Assembly (NCBI RefSeq): GCF_014490485.1
Contig: NZ_JACTVA010000035.1
Span: 1-59,081, forward strand
DNA length: 59,081 nt
DNA from: Teichococcus aerophilus
Lineage (GTDB): Bacteria > Pseudomonadota > Alphaproteobacteria > Acetobacterales > Acetobacteraceae
Direction: 5' to 3'
In this document: positions 17,246 through 25,204 of the stretch, piece by piece
Numbering within the stretch: the first letter of the stretch is position 1
Layout: the number at the start of each line of letters is the position of its first letter
Notes under the pieces: generated by a model
The model's input: only the letters and a program-made list of their open reading frames with translations
What the model was told of the DNA's origin: nothing
The model's database searches: none
Position numbers and translations under genes: made by a program

Positions 17246-18088
17246 ATGCGTTTCCTTGCCTGCCTTCTTGCCGCGCCGCTGGCCTTCGGGCTGTTGGCGA
17301 CCCCTGCTTCCGCGCAGCAGCCGCTGCGGACGGCGGTGGACGGCACCTTTGCCCCGCATGCCTTCCCCAAGTTGGATGGCGGCGTGCAGGGCTTCAACGT
17401 GGATCTGTTCACCGAGGTCGCGCGCCGTCTCGGCCGGCCCATCACCATCGACAGTGCCAGCTTCTCCGGCCTGGTGCCTGCTTTGAATGCAGGCCGCTAC
17501 GACTTCCTGGCGGCGCCGGTGACGGTCACGGCGGAGCGGGCGGAGAACCTGCTGTTCACCGAGGGCTACCTGTACACCGCCTTCCAGTTCGGCATCCGCA
17601 AGGGCACCACGCCGATCACCAGCCTGGAGGAACTGCGCGGCAAGGTCATCGCCGTGAACAAGGGTTCCGCCTACGACGCGTGGGCGCAGGCGAACGCGGC
17701 CAAGTACGGCTTCACGGCTCAGACCTTCGAGAGCCAGCCGGATGCCGTGCAGGCGGTGCTGGCCGGCCGCGCCTATGCCACGCTCGGCGGCAACACCGTC
17801 ATCCGCTACGCCGCCACGCGCACGCCGAACTTCGTGCCGGACTTCGTCATCAAGGAGACCCGCGCGCATTGGGGTGCGCCGTTCCGCCGCGACAATGCGG
17901 AACTGCGCAATGCGGTGGAGAACGTGCTGGAATGCATGAAGAAGGACGGTAGCCTGGCGGCGCTGTCCGAGAAGTGGTTCGGCGTGAAGCCCGGCCCGGA
18001 CGATGCCGAGAACACGGTATTCCCCGGCTATGGTGTTCCCGGCCTGGCCGGCTACGACGCCACGCCGCACGAGCCGCGCTGCAGCTAA
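17246..18088 (+). CDS. Amino-acid-type ABC transporter substrate-binding protein (SBP_bac_3)
   Basis: 280 aa with a classic Sec signal peptide (residues 1-24, cleavage after ATPASA). It has the family-3 binding-protein fold: FAPHAFPKLDGGVQGFNVDLFTEVARRLG near the N-terminus, LSGLVPALNAGRYDFLAAPVTVTAERA-like middle (here SFSGLVPALNAGRYD), and LRGKVIAVNKGSAYDAW. The protein binds a polar amino acid or similar small ligand in the periplasm. ATG 17246 follows GCCAGGAG. No permease or ATPase gene is nearby. A palindromic mini-element starts right after its stop. Confidence 0.9.
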   Translation: MRFLACLLAAPLAFGLLATPASAQQPLRTAVDGTFAPHAFPKLDGGVQGFNVDLFTEVARRLGRPITIDSASFSGLVPALNAGRYDFLAAPVTVTAERAENLLFTEGYLYTAFQFGIRKGTTPITSLEELRGKVIAVNKGSAYDAWAQANAAKYGFTAQTFESQPDAVQAVLAGRAYATLGGNTVIRYAATRTPNFVPDFVIKETRAHWGAPFRRDNAELRNAVENVLECMKKDGSLAALSEKWFGVKPGPDDAENTVFPGYGVPGLAGYDATPHEPRCS

Positions 18089-18252
18089 GAGACTATTTCA
18101 GAAGTCTGCTGGCTAAAGGCGCGGCCGGAGTTTTTCGTGCCAGCACGGAGGTGGCTTGGACCAATGCAGGGACATTGGGCCAAGCCGCCGACACATCTGG
18201 TGCGGAAAAGACCGCCGCCGCGCCTGACCCGGCAGGCTTTTGAAACAGACGC
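18089..18252. mobile_element. 164-bp palindromic mini-element (MITE-like)
   Basis: The stretch from the stop of the binding-protein gene to 18252 folds on itself almost end to end. The ends are GAGACTATTTCAGAAGTCTG and the imperfect inverse ending TTTTGAAACAGACGC. The centre is GGCTTGGACCAATG, loop CAGGGA, CATTGGGCCAAGCC (one mismatch). Intervening parts (AAAGGCGCGGCC against CGCGCC) also match. There is no reading frame of note. It is probably a non-autonomous transposable element of unknown parent; a target duplication is not clear. Confidence 0.7.
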
Positions 18253-18366
18253 CAAATCGGCCGCTTGCGTGAAGGCCCCGCGGCAGCGAGCGCCGCTGGG
18301 CCGGACGGCTGGGGAACCCGGCGCGCCCCACAGCGTTTGTCCTTCATGCAACGGAAGGAGGACGCC

Positions 18367-18669
18367 GTGCCCCGTGGTGACAAGTCTGCCTATACCGACA
18401 AGCAGAAGCGCAAGGCCGAGCATATCGAAGAAGGCTACGAGGCCCGCGGCGTTCCGGAAGGCGAGGCCGAGCGGCGCGCCTGGGCGACAGTGAACAAGGA
18501 CGAGGGCGGCGGGAAGAAGAGCGGTTCCGGCCGTGGGCATCCCTCCAGCAACGCCGCGTCCCACAAGGGCGGCAAGGCTGGTGGCCAGGCCTCGGCCTCC
18601 CGCTCCGCCGCCGCGCGTTCCGCCAGTGCCAAGAAGGCGGCGGCAACACGCAAGGCCCACGCCAGCTAA
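18367..18669 (+). CDS. Small basic ChaB/plasmid-stabilisation-like protein
   Basis: 100 aa, starting PRGDKSAYTDKQKRKAEHIE, then EGYEARGVPEGEAERRAW and ATVNKDEGGGKKSGSG, a pattern frequently named plasmid stabilisation protein in proteobacteria and ChaB-like. The tail is rich in Lys, Ala and Ser, with AAARSASAKKAAATRKAHAS resembling histone-H1-type DNA-binding tails. The GTG start at 18367 is favoured over an upstream ATG because AAGGAGG lies 6 bases before it. The function is unproven; a DNA-associated role in the cytoplasm is inferred from the basic tail. Confidence 0.85.
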   Translation: MPRGDKSAYTDKQKRKAEHIEEGYEARGVPEGEAERRAWATVNKDEGGGKKSGSGRGHPSSNAASHKGGKAGGQASASRSAAARSASAKKAAATRKAHAS

Positions 18670-18715
18670 GCCAGCGGAACAGGCGGCCCCGTTATCGCTA
18701 AAGGCCAGAGGGATC

Positions 18716-18740
18716 GCGCGCGGGTCAATCTTCCGCGCGC
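18716..18740. terminator. Hairpin between convergent ChaB-like and rhodanese genes
   Basis: GCGCGCGG and CCGCGCGC form a perfect 8-bp stem around the loop GTCAATCTT. It sits 47 bp after the plus-strand stop and 15 bp from the minus-strand stop, so it could serve both directions. There is no T-run. Confidence 0.45.
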
Positions 18741-18754
18741 TCCCCCGTGGCTGC

Positions 18755-19168
18755 TTAGCGCTGGCGCCAGGGCAGCCCCTCGGCCTTCCAGCCCGCCACG
18801 CTGCCGCGATGGCCACTGGCATCCGGCGGCCCCTCAAACCCGTCCGCCACGTTGAATGCGTTGGGGAAGCCGGCGGCCTGCGCCGCCTGCCCGGCCGCCA
18901 GGCTGCGGGCACCGGAGCGGCACAGGAAATACAGCTTGTTCAGCGGCGTCACGCCCGCCTTGCGCAGGTGTTCGGAGAAGGCCGCGTTCACCTGCATGGA
19001 CGGATAGACCTGCCAGGGGATCAGCACAGGCTGCTTACCGGCTTCCGTGAGGTCCGGCAGGCCGACGAAGTTCCACTCGGCGTCGGTGCGGACATCGATC
19101 AGCACCGCGTCATGGTCCGTTCGCAGCGAGTCCCAGGCGGCGCGGGGGGTGACGTCGGCAACGCTCAT
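18755..19168 (-). CDS. Rhodanese-domain sulfurtransferase
   Basis: A 137-aa single rhodanese domain: VLIDVRTDAEWNFVGLPDL, then LYFLCRSGARSLAAGQ with the active-site cysteine C83 and a six-residue CRSGAR loop, and GFPNAFNVADGFEG at the end. Single-domain rhodaneses transfer sulfane sulfur from thiosulfate or persulfides to acceptors in the cytoplasm. It stands alone on the minus strand, with ATG 19168 close to a divergent MFS gene. Confidence 0.92.
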   Translation of the reverse strand: MSVADVTPRAAWDSLRTDHDAVLIDVRTDAEWNFVGLPDLTEAGKQPVLIPWQVYPSMQVNAAFSEHLRKAGVTPLNKLYFLCRSGARSLAAGQAAQAAGFPNAFNVADGFEGPPDASGHRGSVAGWKAEGLPWRQR

Positions 19169-19326
19169 GGCGGCTCTCCCTCAAGAAGTTAGGTCGAATG
19201 TGGGCGCCCTCAGGCGCTTCGTCCATCTCGGCACGGGCCTTGCACTGCACAACGGCCCGGTGCCACCGTGGCATCATAGCATTGGCGGAGCGTGCGGCCA
19301 TTTCAGCGTCATCCTTTTCGCGCGGC

Positions 19327-20487
19327 ATGGGCCGAGTACCTGTCCTGGCCGCCGCGTCCTTCGCCACCTCCACCCAGTCCTTCGTCTATGCCGGCCTGCT
19401 GAATGAGATGTCGCACGACCTGGGCGTCGCCGTCGCCCACGTCGGGCAGCTCGGCACCGCTTTCGCGCTGGCCTATGGACTTTCGGCCATTCCATTGGCG
19501 GCGTTGTGCGCGCGGGTGCCGCGCCGGCGGCTGATGGTCGGGGCGCTTTCCGCCATGGCGCTGCTCAATCTCGGCATGGCGCTGGCGCCCAGCTTCGGGG
19601 CGCTGCTGTTGCTGCGGGTGCTGTGCGGCATGGCGGCGGCGCTGATCGTCCCCTCCGCCAGCGCCGTTGCCGTGGTGTTGGCGCCACCGGAGAAACGTGC
19701 GCGGGCGTTGGCATTGGTCATCGGCGGCACCACGGCGGCGTTTCTGCTGGGCATTCCGCTGGGCTCCGTCGCCGGGGCCACCTTCGGCTGGCACGGCGCC
19801 TTCGGGCTGACCACCGTGCTCTGCGCCGCCAGCGCCCTGGCCATCCGCATGGCACTGCCGGAGGTGCCGGGCGAGGGCCGGGGCGGCGCCAGCCTCGGCG
19901 TGCTGCGGCGCGGCGGCGTGCTGCCGGCCATCGGGTTGGCCTATTTCTGCTTCACCAGCTCCTTCGCCACCTCGGCCTATATCGGCCCGGCGGTGAATGC
20001 CGTCAGCGGGTTGAGCGGCGGCGGCGTCGGGTTGATGCAGGCGCTCTCCGGCGTCGCTTCCATCTTCGGGCTGCCGCTGGGCACGCGGATGTACGAGAAG
20101 GCGGGCGTCCATACCGTCTGGCTGGTACCAGCGGCCATCGTGGCCGCGCAGGCATTGCAGGCTTCCCTGCTGCTCGGCTTCCTGCAGGGCAGCATGCTGG
20201 CCATCGCCGCGCAGGGGCTGGCGCTGCTGGTTTCCTCGATGGCCATCTTCGCCATGATGCCCGTCGTCCAGTCCCGCCTGATCGCGTTGGCGCCGGATGC
20301 GCGGGGCGTCGTGCTGGCCGCCAATGCATCCGGCGTCTATCTCGGCCAGGCCAGCGGCGCGGCGGCGGGTGGCATCGCCATCGCCGTGGCGGGCCTGCCC
20401 GGCATCAGCATCGCCGGTACGCTGATCGCCTGCTGCGCGCTGCTGCTGGCATTCCAGGTACGGCGCGGGGCGCGTGCGGGGGCGTGA
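19327..20487 (+). CDS. MFS transporter (drug/arabinose-efflux type)
   Basis: 386 aa with twelve predicted helices. Motif A-like RVPRRRLMVGA lies in loop 2-3, and helix 5 contains the GGTTAAFLLGIPLGSVAG drug-antiporter-like motif C. It resembles the AraJ/DHA1 exporters. ATG 19327 starts just before helix 1; an upstream in-frame extension to 19198 lacks hydrophobic or conserved features. The substrate is unknown. The 224-bp gap after it, 20488-20711, shows no clear feature. Confidence 0.85.
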   Translation: MGRVPVLAAASFATSTQSFVYAGLLNEMSHDLGVAVAHVGQLGTAFALAYGLSAIPLAALCARVPRRRLMVGALSAMALLNLGMALAPSFGALLLLRVLCGMAAALIVPSASAVAVVLAPPEKRARALALVIGGTTAAFLLGIPLGSVAGATFGWHGAFGLTTVLCAASALAIRMALPEVPGEGRGGASLGVLRRGGVLPAIGLAYFCFTSSFATSAYIGPAVNAVSGLSGGGVGLMQALSGVASIFGLPLGTRMYEKAGVHTVWLVPAAIVAAQALQASLLLGFLQGSMLAIAAQGLALLVSSMAIFAMMPVVQSRLIALAPDARGVVLAANASGVYLGQASGAAAGGIAIAVAGLPGISIAGTLIACCALLLAFQVRRGARAGA

Positions 20488-20711
20488 AGGCCCCACCCCC
20501 GCAACACGCGTTCCGACCTGGACGCACCGCCCCGCCTTTCCTCGATTCGCTCCAGGGATGATTCGCGCTTCCCGCCGCTGGCCACCCGCGCGATCATGCG
20601 CACCGTGCAACGCGGTACCCCGCGTCGGCACGAGGCGTCGGGACGGCGCGCGTGGTTCCTGCTGGCTGGCACTTCCGCCACCGGTGTTCATGCCCTGGGG
20701 AAACCGAACCA

Positions 20712-21365
20712 ATGGCCTTCGTGGTAGCAGTGGCACAACGCAAGGGCGGCGCCGGCAAGTCCACCGTCGCCGCGACACTGGCCACCACCTACGCCGCGCA
20801 GGGCCTGCGCGTCGCCCTGCTGGATACCGACCCGCAGCAGACCCTGGCCCGCTGGCAGCAGGAACGCATGGCCGCCGGCACCCGCGCCGCAGCGCTGACC
20901 TTCGAGGCACCCTCCGGCTGGCGGCTGCCGGCGATGATCGAGCGCATGGCCAAGGCGCATGACGTCGTGGTGCTGGATACGCCGCCGCATGCCGATACCG
21001 ATGCGCGCATTGCCATCCGCGGCGCCGACCTGGTGCTGGTGCCGCTGCAACCCTCCCCCGCCGATGTCTGGGCCATGGAAGGCACCCTGGCCCTGGTGGC
21101 GGAGGAACGGCGGCGCGCCATGCTGGTGCTGAACCGCGTGCCCGCCGCCGGCAAGCTGCGGGAAGACATCGCGCGCGAATTGCTGCGGCGGGAACTGCCT
21201 TTGCTGGAACCCGGCTTCGGCAACCGCACCGCCTTTGCCACCGCCTTCGCCAAGGGGCTGGGCGTGGTAGAAAGCGCGCCCCGCAGCGCCGCCGCCGACG
21301 AAGCCCGCGCGGTGGCCGAGGCCGTCGCCGCCCTGAAAACCGGCAAGGCGCTGGGAGCCGCATGA
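20712..21365 (+). CDS. ParA/MinD-family ATPase
   Basis: A 217-aa cytoplasmic P-loop ATPase with deviant Walker A KGGAGKST (residues 11-18), signature lysine K11, LLDTDPQQTL (Walker A' region) and VVLDTPPHAD (Walker B). It is short and lacks an N-terminal DNA-binding domain, so it is an orphan ParA of the kind that positions chromosomal, carbon-storage or chemotaxis cargo, rather than a chromosomal ParA (no parB beside it). ATG 20712 starts MAFVVAVAQRKGG. It overlaps the following GNAT gene (ATGA). Confidence 0.88.
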   Translation: MAFVVAVAQRKGGAGKSTVAATLATTYAAQGLRVALLDTDPQQTLARWQQERMAAGTRAAALTFEAPSGWRLPAMIERMAKAHDVVVLDTPPHADTDARIAIRGADLVLVPLQPSPADVWAMEGTLALVAEERRRAMLVLNRVPAAGKLREDIARELLRRELPLLEPGFGNRTAFATAFAKGLGVVESAPRSAAADEARAVAEAVAALKTGKALGAA

Positions 21366-21820
21366 ACGATACAACGACCTTCGAACTCATCGAGGACCGT
21401 CACGGGCCCGAAGCCAAGGCCATCAGCGAAGGCCTGCGCGCCCACCGGGCCGCCGCGCTGGGCTTCAATGCCACCAGCCAGCCGCTCTGCCTGGTGCACC
21501 GGGACCCCTCCGGCCGCATCCTGGGTGGGCTGGTCGGCGAAGTGGTGCTGGATTGGCTCTATGTCGAGGCATTCTGGCTGGATGACAGCCTGCGCGGCCA
21601 GGGCATCGGCAGCCGCATGCTGGCCCAGGCGGAAGAAACGGCCCGACAGCACGGCGCGGTCGGCGCGCATCTCAACACCAGCAGCTTCCAGGCGCCTGCC
21701 TTCTACCAGCGGCACGGATACGTCGCCTTGGGCGGACTGGAAGGAAGGCCGCACGGCCAACGGCGCTACTGGTTCGCCAAGCGCTTCGACGGCCAGGACC
21801 CGCGCGCGCCGGCGCCCTGA
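21362..21820 (+). CDS. GNAT N-acetyltransferase
   Basis: 152 aa. The acetyl-CoA loop is DDSLRGQGIGSRML, preceded by the strand WLYVEAFWL and followed by GAHLNTSSFQAPAFYQRHGY, typical of small-molecule or peptide acetyltransferases. The start codon overlaps the ParA stop by 4 bp (ATGA), so translation is coupled. The target is unknown; linkage to a ParA ATPase could be accidental. Confidence 0.88.
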   Translation: MNDTTTFELIEDRHGPEAKAISEGLRAHRAAALGFNATSQPLCLVHRDPSGRILGGLVGEVVLDWLYVEAFWLDDSLRGQGIGSRMLAQAEETARQHGAVGAHLNTSSFQAPAFYQRHGYVALGGLEGRPHGQRRYWFAKRFDGQDPRAPAP

Positions 21821-21841
21821 TGGGTTTGTGGCGTTAGAGGA

Positions 21842-22085
21842 GAAGGCCGGGGAAGGAATTCCCCGGACCCCTTCTTTTTTCTGCGCGTTTGGCGTGGCGC
21901 TGTCGGACTGAAAGCGGACGCGGCTTGATGATTCTAATGGGCCACGCGGGCTGAAATCTCAGTCGCAGGAGGTCCAGGATCTCTGGCGCATTCAGCCGTT
22001 TCTCAGGTGCGCTCCCTTCGACAGCCACGCCCAAAAAAACTCGAGAAAGGAGAAGAAGGGGTCCGGGGAATCCCTTCCCCGGCCT
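21842..22085. repeat. Intergenic hairpin element, locus 5 (complete, interior in minus orientation)
   Basis: The left arm (21842-21900) has AAGGCCGGGGAAGGAATTCC, then CCCTTCTTTTTTCTGCGCG and TTTGGCGTGGC. The right arm (22021-22085) has AGCCACGCCCAAAAAAACTC, then GGGGTCCGGGG and the stem. The arms match over about 60 bases. Read on the minus strand, the interior (GACCTCCTGCGACTGA, GTGGCCCATTAGAATCATCA) resembles the plus-strand interior of locus 4. The gap 21821-22185 holds no gene. Confidence 0.9.
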
Positions 22086-22185
22086 TCGCCCCAAGAAGCA
22101 ATCCTGATTTGACAGCAAGAAGCGGAGTTCCAGCATCCGGCTGCTCCGCCACCCTGGCCAGACCGCATCCAAAGGTCTTCGCCCC

Positions 22186-23415
22186 ATGTCCGCCGACACC
22201 GCCCTTCCCGCTGCCTTTCGCCGGCTGAGCTGGTCCAACCTGGCGGCGCAGTTGTCCGAGCAGGTGGCGCTGGCGGCGGCGCCGCTGGTGGCGGTGTTGC
22301 TGCTGGGGGCCGGGGCGGCGGAGGCCGGCTTGCTGCAAACGGCACAGACCTTGCCGTTCCTGCTGCTGTCCCTGCCCATCGGCGTGCTGGCGGACCGGAT
22401 GTCCCGCCGCTGGCTGATGGCGGGGGCGGAGTTCCTGCGCGCGGCGTCGCTGCTGGTGGTCCTGGCGCTGCTGGTGGGCGGTGCGTTGAACCTGCCGTTG
22501 CTGGCCGCGCTGGGGTTTGTGGGTGCCATCGGCACGGTGGCCTACAGCGTGGCGGCGCCGGCGCTGGTGCCGTCACTGGTGCGGCGGGACCAGCTGGCCA
22601 CGGCCAATCGCTGGCTGGAACTGGCGCGCAGCATTGCCTTCGCGGCGGGCCCGGCTTTGGGTGGTGCGCTGGTGGGATGGACCGGCGCTTCCGCCGCCTA
22701 TGTGCTGGCCACGGCGCTGTCCCTGCTGGCGGCCCTGACGCTGGCCAGGCTGCCGGAAAGCCAGGCCCCCGCTCGGCCCCGCCGCCACCCGCTGGATGAA
22801 TTGCGGGAAGGCGCGCGCTTCGTCGGCACGCACCCGTTGCTGCGGCCGGTGCTCCTGACAGCGGTGTTCTTCAACACCGGCTGGTTCGTGCTGCAGGCCG
22901 TGTATGTGGCGTATGCCGTGCAGCATCTGGGGCTGACGGCCTGGGGCGTCGGCGTCACGCTGGCCATCTATGGCGGCGGCATGGTGATGGGGGCCTGGGT
23001 AGCACCACGCCTGGCGGCGCGGATCGGCTTTGGCACGCTGGTGGTGGTCGGGCCGGCCTGCGGGCTGGCGGGGGCCCTGCTGATGCTGCTGAGCGCTTGG
23101 GTGAGGCTGCCGGCGCTGGCGGGGCTGTCCTTCTTCCTGTTCGGCGTGGGGCCGATCCTCTGGACCATTGCCACCACGACGCTGCGGCAGGCGGTGACGC
23201 CACAGGCGGTGCTCGGCCGGGTCTCCGCGGTGGTGATGACGGCCACCTTCGGTGCCCGGCCGTTGGGGGCCGCGATCGGCGCGCTGGTCGCGGCACGGCT
23301 GGGGGTGGAAGCCAGCTTGGCGGTCGCGGCGGGTTGCTTCCTGGTGCAGTTCCTGCTGATCGCCGCCTCCCCCGTGCCGCGGCTGGCGCGGCTGCCGGAT
23401 GCGGTGGCCGCCTGA
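22186..23415 (+). CDS. MFS transporter, EntS-like (MFS_3)
   Basis: 409 aa with twelve membrane helices. The first loop has GVLADRMSRRWLM (motif A), and the early sequence WSNLAAQLSEQVALAAAPLVAV is characteristic of the enterobactin-exporter-like MFS_3 group, which exports siderophores, macrolides or other organic molecules. The substrate is unknown. ATG 22186 is directly preceded by GCCCC without a strong ribosome site. The HxlR gene on the other strand ends 3 bp after the stop. Confidence 0.85.
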   Translation: MSADTALPAAFRRLSWSNLAAQLSEQVALAAAPLVAVLLLGAGAAEAGLLQTAQTLPFLLLSLPIGVLADRMSRRWLMAGAEFLRAASLLVVLALLVGGALNLPLLAALGFVGAIGTVAYSVAAPALVPSLVRRDQLATANRWLELARSIAFAAGPALGGALVGWTGASAAYVLATALSLLAALTLARLPESQAPARPRRHPLDELREGARFVGTHPLLRPVLLTAVFFNTGWFVLQAVYVAYAVQHLGLTAWGVGVTLAIYGGGMVMGAWVAPRLAARIGFGTLVVVGPACGLAGALLMLLSAWVRLPALAGLSFFLFGVGPILWTIATTTLRQAVTPQAVLGRVSAVVMTATFGARPLGAAIGALVAARLGVEASLAVAAGCFLVQFLLIAASPVPRLARLPDAVAA

Positions 23416-23418
23416 GGC

Positions 23419-23874
23419 TCAGGCTTCCGCCAGCGCCTCCTCCGCCGTCACCATCCGCAGCCTGCGGGTGCCGAGGGGGGCGCCGTTGGTCTGGTCGACC
23501 ACCACGGCTCGCACAGTGTGGCCGGTCTCGGCATCGACCAGCCGGTTGAGCGTGCCGCCGCCGCAATGGCGTGCGCCCCAGGCGCCGAGCACCTGCAGCA
23601 CCGGCAGGAAGTCCCGCCCCGCCTCGGTCAGCACATACTCGTGGCGGGGCGGCCGTTCGCTGTAGCGGCGCTTTTCCAGCAGCCCATGCGCCGTCAGCGC
23701 CTTCAACCGGCTCGTCAGGATGTTGGGGGCGATGCCCAGCCGCGTGCGGAACTCGTCGAAGCGCGCCACGCCCAGCCCGGCATCGCGCAGGATCAGCCAG
23801 CTCCAGCCATCGCCGGCCCGGGCGAGGCCGCGGGCCACCGGGCAGGGCCCATGAGAAAGTGCGTCAGTGTCCAT
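23419..23874 (-). CDS. HxlR-family transcriptional regulator
   Basis: 151 aa. The conserved start is CPVARGLARAGDGWSWLILRDAG, then RFDEFRTRLGIAPNILTSRLKALTAHGLL (winged helix) and RPPRHEYVLTEAGRDFLPVL. HxlR proteins are redox- or aldehyde-responsive, or general repressors of divergent genes. ATG 23874 was chosen because the domain begins soon after; an upstream extension would run into the operator. It is divergent from the SDR gene at 23945 with a clear palindrome between them. Confidence 0.92.
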   Translation of the reverse strand: MDTDALSHGPCPVARGLARAGDGWSWLILRDAGLGVARFDEFRTRLGIAPNILTSRLKALTAHGLLEKRRYSERPPRHEYVLTEAGRDFLPVLQVLGAWGARHCGGGTLNRLVDAETGHTVRAVVVDQTNGAPLGTRRLRMVTAEEALAEA

Positions 23875-23882
23875 TGCAAAAA

Positions 23883-23899
23883 GATAGCAACTTACTATC
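23883..23899. promoter_or_regulatory. Candidate HxlR operator
   Basis: GATAG and CTATC are inverted repeats around CAACTTA, flanked by TTGCAA on both sides (23873-23878 and 23903-23908). It lies 9 bp upstream of hxlR and 46 bp upstream of the SDR ATG. The spacing and A+T-rich palindrome fit HxlR-type operators, so the regulator is expected to repress both genes. Confidence 0.65.
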
Positions 23900-23944
23900 G
23901 TATTGCAAGTGACTTGGCCCACCCCGTGGCCAACGGAGATTCCC

Positions 23945-24754
23945 ATGAGTTCGACCACCCCCGCTTCCGGCCTGGGCACCGCCCTGATCACCGGCGCCTC
24001 CACCGGCCTCGGCGCCGTCTATGCCCGTAAGCTGGCACAGCGCGGCTATGACCTGACCCTGGTGGCGCGGGACCAGGCGCGGATGGAGGCCCTGGCCGCC
24101 ACCCTGCGGGCCGAGACCGGCCGCACCATCGACATCCTGCCTGCTGACCTGACCGACCCCGCCGCGCTGGCGCAGGTGGCCCAGCGCCTGGCGGAGGACG
24201 CCGCCATCACCCTGCTGGTCAACAACGCCGGCATGGCGCTGGATGGCGGGCTACTGGATAGCAAGCCGGCGGCGATCGAGCGGGTGATCGCGCTGAACAT
24301 CACGGCGCCGACGCTGCTGGCCAGCGCGGCCGGCAAGGCCTTCGTGGCGCGCGGCAAGGGCGGGTTGATCAACATTTCCTCGGTCGTGGCGATGGCGCCG
24401 GAGCAGTTCGAGGGCATCTACAGCGGTTCCAAATCCTACATCCTGAACCTAACGCTTTCCCTGGCCGCCGGGCTGAAGGGCACCGGCGTGCATGCACAGG
24501 TCGTGCTGCCCGGCGCCACCCGCACCGAGATCTGGGAGCGGTCCGGCAAGGACGTGGATGCCTTCCCGGACGGGATCGTCATGGAGGCCGATGATCTGGT
24601 CGAAGCCGCCCTGCTGGGCTTCGAGCGGGGCGAGGTGGTGACCATCCCGCCGCTGGAAGATGAAGGCCAGTGGCAGGCCTACGAGGCAGCGCGCACCGCC
24701 ATGGGCCCGTATCTGTCACGCCGCGACGTGGCGACGCGCTACCGCCAGGGCTGA
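23945..24754 (+). CDS. Short-chain dehydrogenase/reductase
   Basis: 269 aa. The N-terminal nucleotide-binding motif is TGASTGLGAVYARKLAQRG, the middle is LVNNAGMA (NNAG), and the catalytic motif is ISS...YSGSK with Y and K in YxxxK. It belongs to the DltE/KR-like SDR group that acts on aldehydes, ketones or quinones with NAD(P)H. ATG 23945 has GGAGA 8 bases upstream; the earlier in-frame start at 23903 would overlap the operator. It is probably controlled by the divergent HxlR protein, a common pairing for aldehyde or quinone detoxification. Confidence 0.9.
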   Translation: MSSTTPASGLGTALITGASTGLGAVYARKLAQRGYDLTLVARDQARMEALAATLRAETGRTIDILPADLTDPAALAQVAQRLAEDAAITLLVNNAGMALDGGLLDSKPAAIERVIALNITAPTLLASAAGKAFVARGKGGLINISSVVAMAPEQFEGIYSGSKSYILNLTLSLAAGLKGTGVHAQVVLPGATRTEIWERSGKDVDAFPDGIVMEADDLVEAALLGFERGEVVTIPPLEDEGQWQAYEAARTAMGPYLSRRDVATRYRQG

Positions 24755-24923
24755 CCGGGTAGCTGGTTGGGTCCAGCACCCCCGGCTCTGCGGAGGTGAT
24801 GGATCGGCCAGTTTGGCCGATGCGGTGGCGGCAGCAATCCATTCGTACCTGCGAGATGGCGGCTGCTGTCTGGCCGCGCCCCGGCGACGTTTCCTCGGAG
24901 TGATCGACATTCGGCTTCGAATA

Positions 24924-25170
24924 GGAAGGCCGGGGAAAGAATTCCCCGGCCCCCATCTTTCTTCTGTGAGTCTTTCGGGCGTGACTGCCGATGCGTCAGC
25001 CTTTTGAAGCCAACCTGGGCGCATGTCAGGGGTCCATGACCTCCGGCAGCTGAGGGTTCAGTTCAGGCGGCCCTTTATATTCTTCGTGGACCCCGCCTCA
25101 GTCCTGAAGCCTGACGCCAAACTCTCGGAAAAAAGATGGGGTTTCAGGGGAATTCCTTCCCCTGACCTTC
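24924..25170. repeat. Intergenic hairpin element, locus 6 (complete, plus orientation)
   Basis: The left arm (24924-24985) has stem CCGGGGAA, loop AGAA, TTCCCCGG, then CCCCCATCTTTCTTCTGTGAG. The right arm (25114-25170) has ACGCCAAACTCTCGG, then AAAAAAGATGGGG and stem CAGGGGAA/TTCCCCTG. The second base pair differs between arms yet pairs in each. The interior GACCTCCGGCAGCTGAGGG, TTCAGTTCAGGCGGCCC is like locus 4. It lies between convergent SDR and EamA genes; the rest of 24755-25204 shows nothing else. Confidence 0.9.
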
Positions 25171-25204
25171 CATGCCCGCCTCAGCGACCGAATATCGGAC
25201 CGCC

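Noticed and set aside
18089-18366. Broken transposase gene
   Set aside because: No frame gives a DDE-type or other transposase motif; the stretch is better explained as a palindromic mini-element.
19309-21390. 693-codon minus-strand open frame
   Set aside because: Antisense to the MFS and ParA genes, both of which have recognised motifs.
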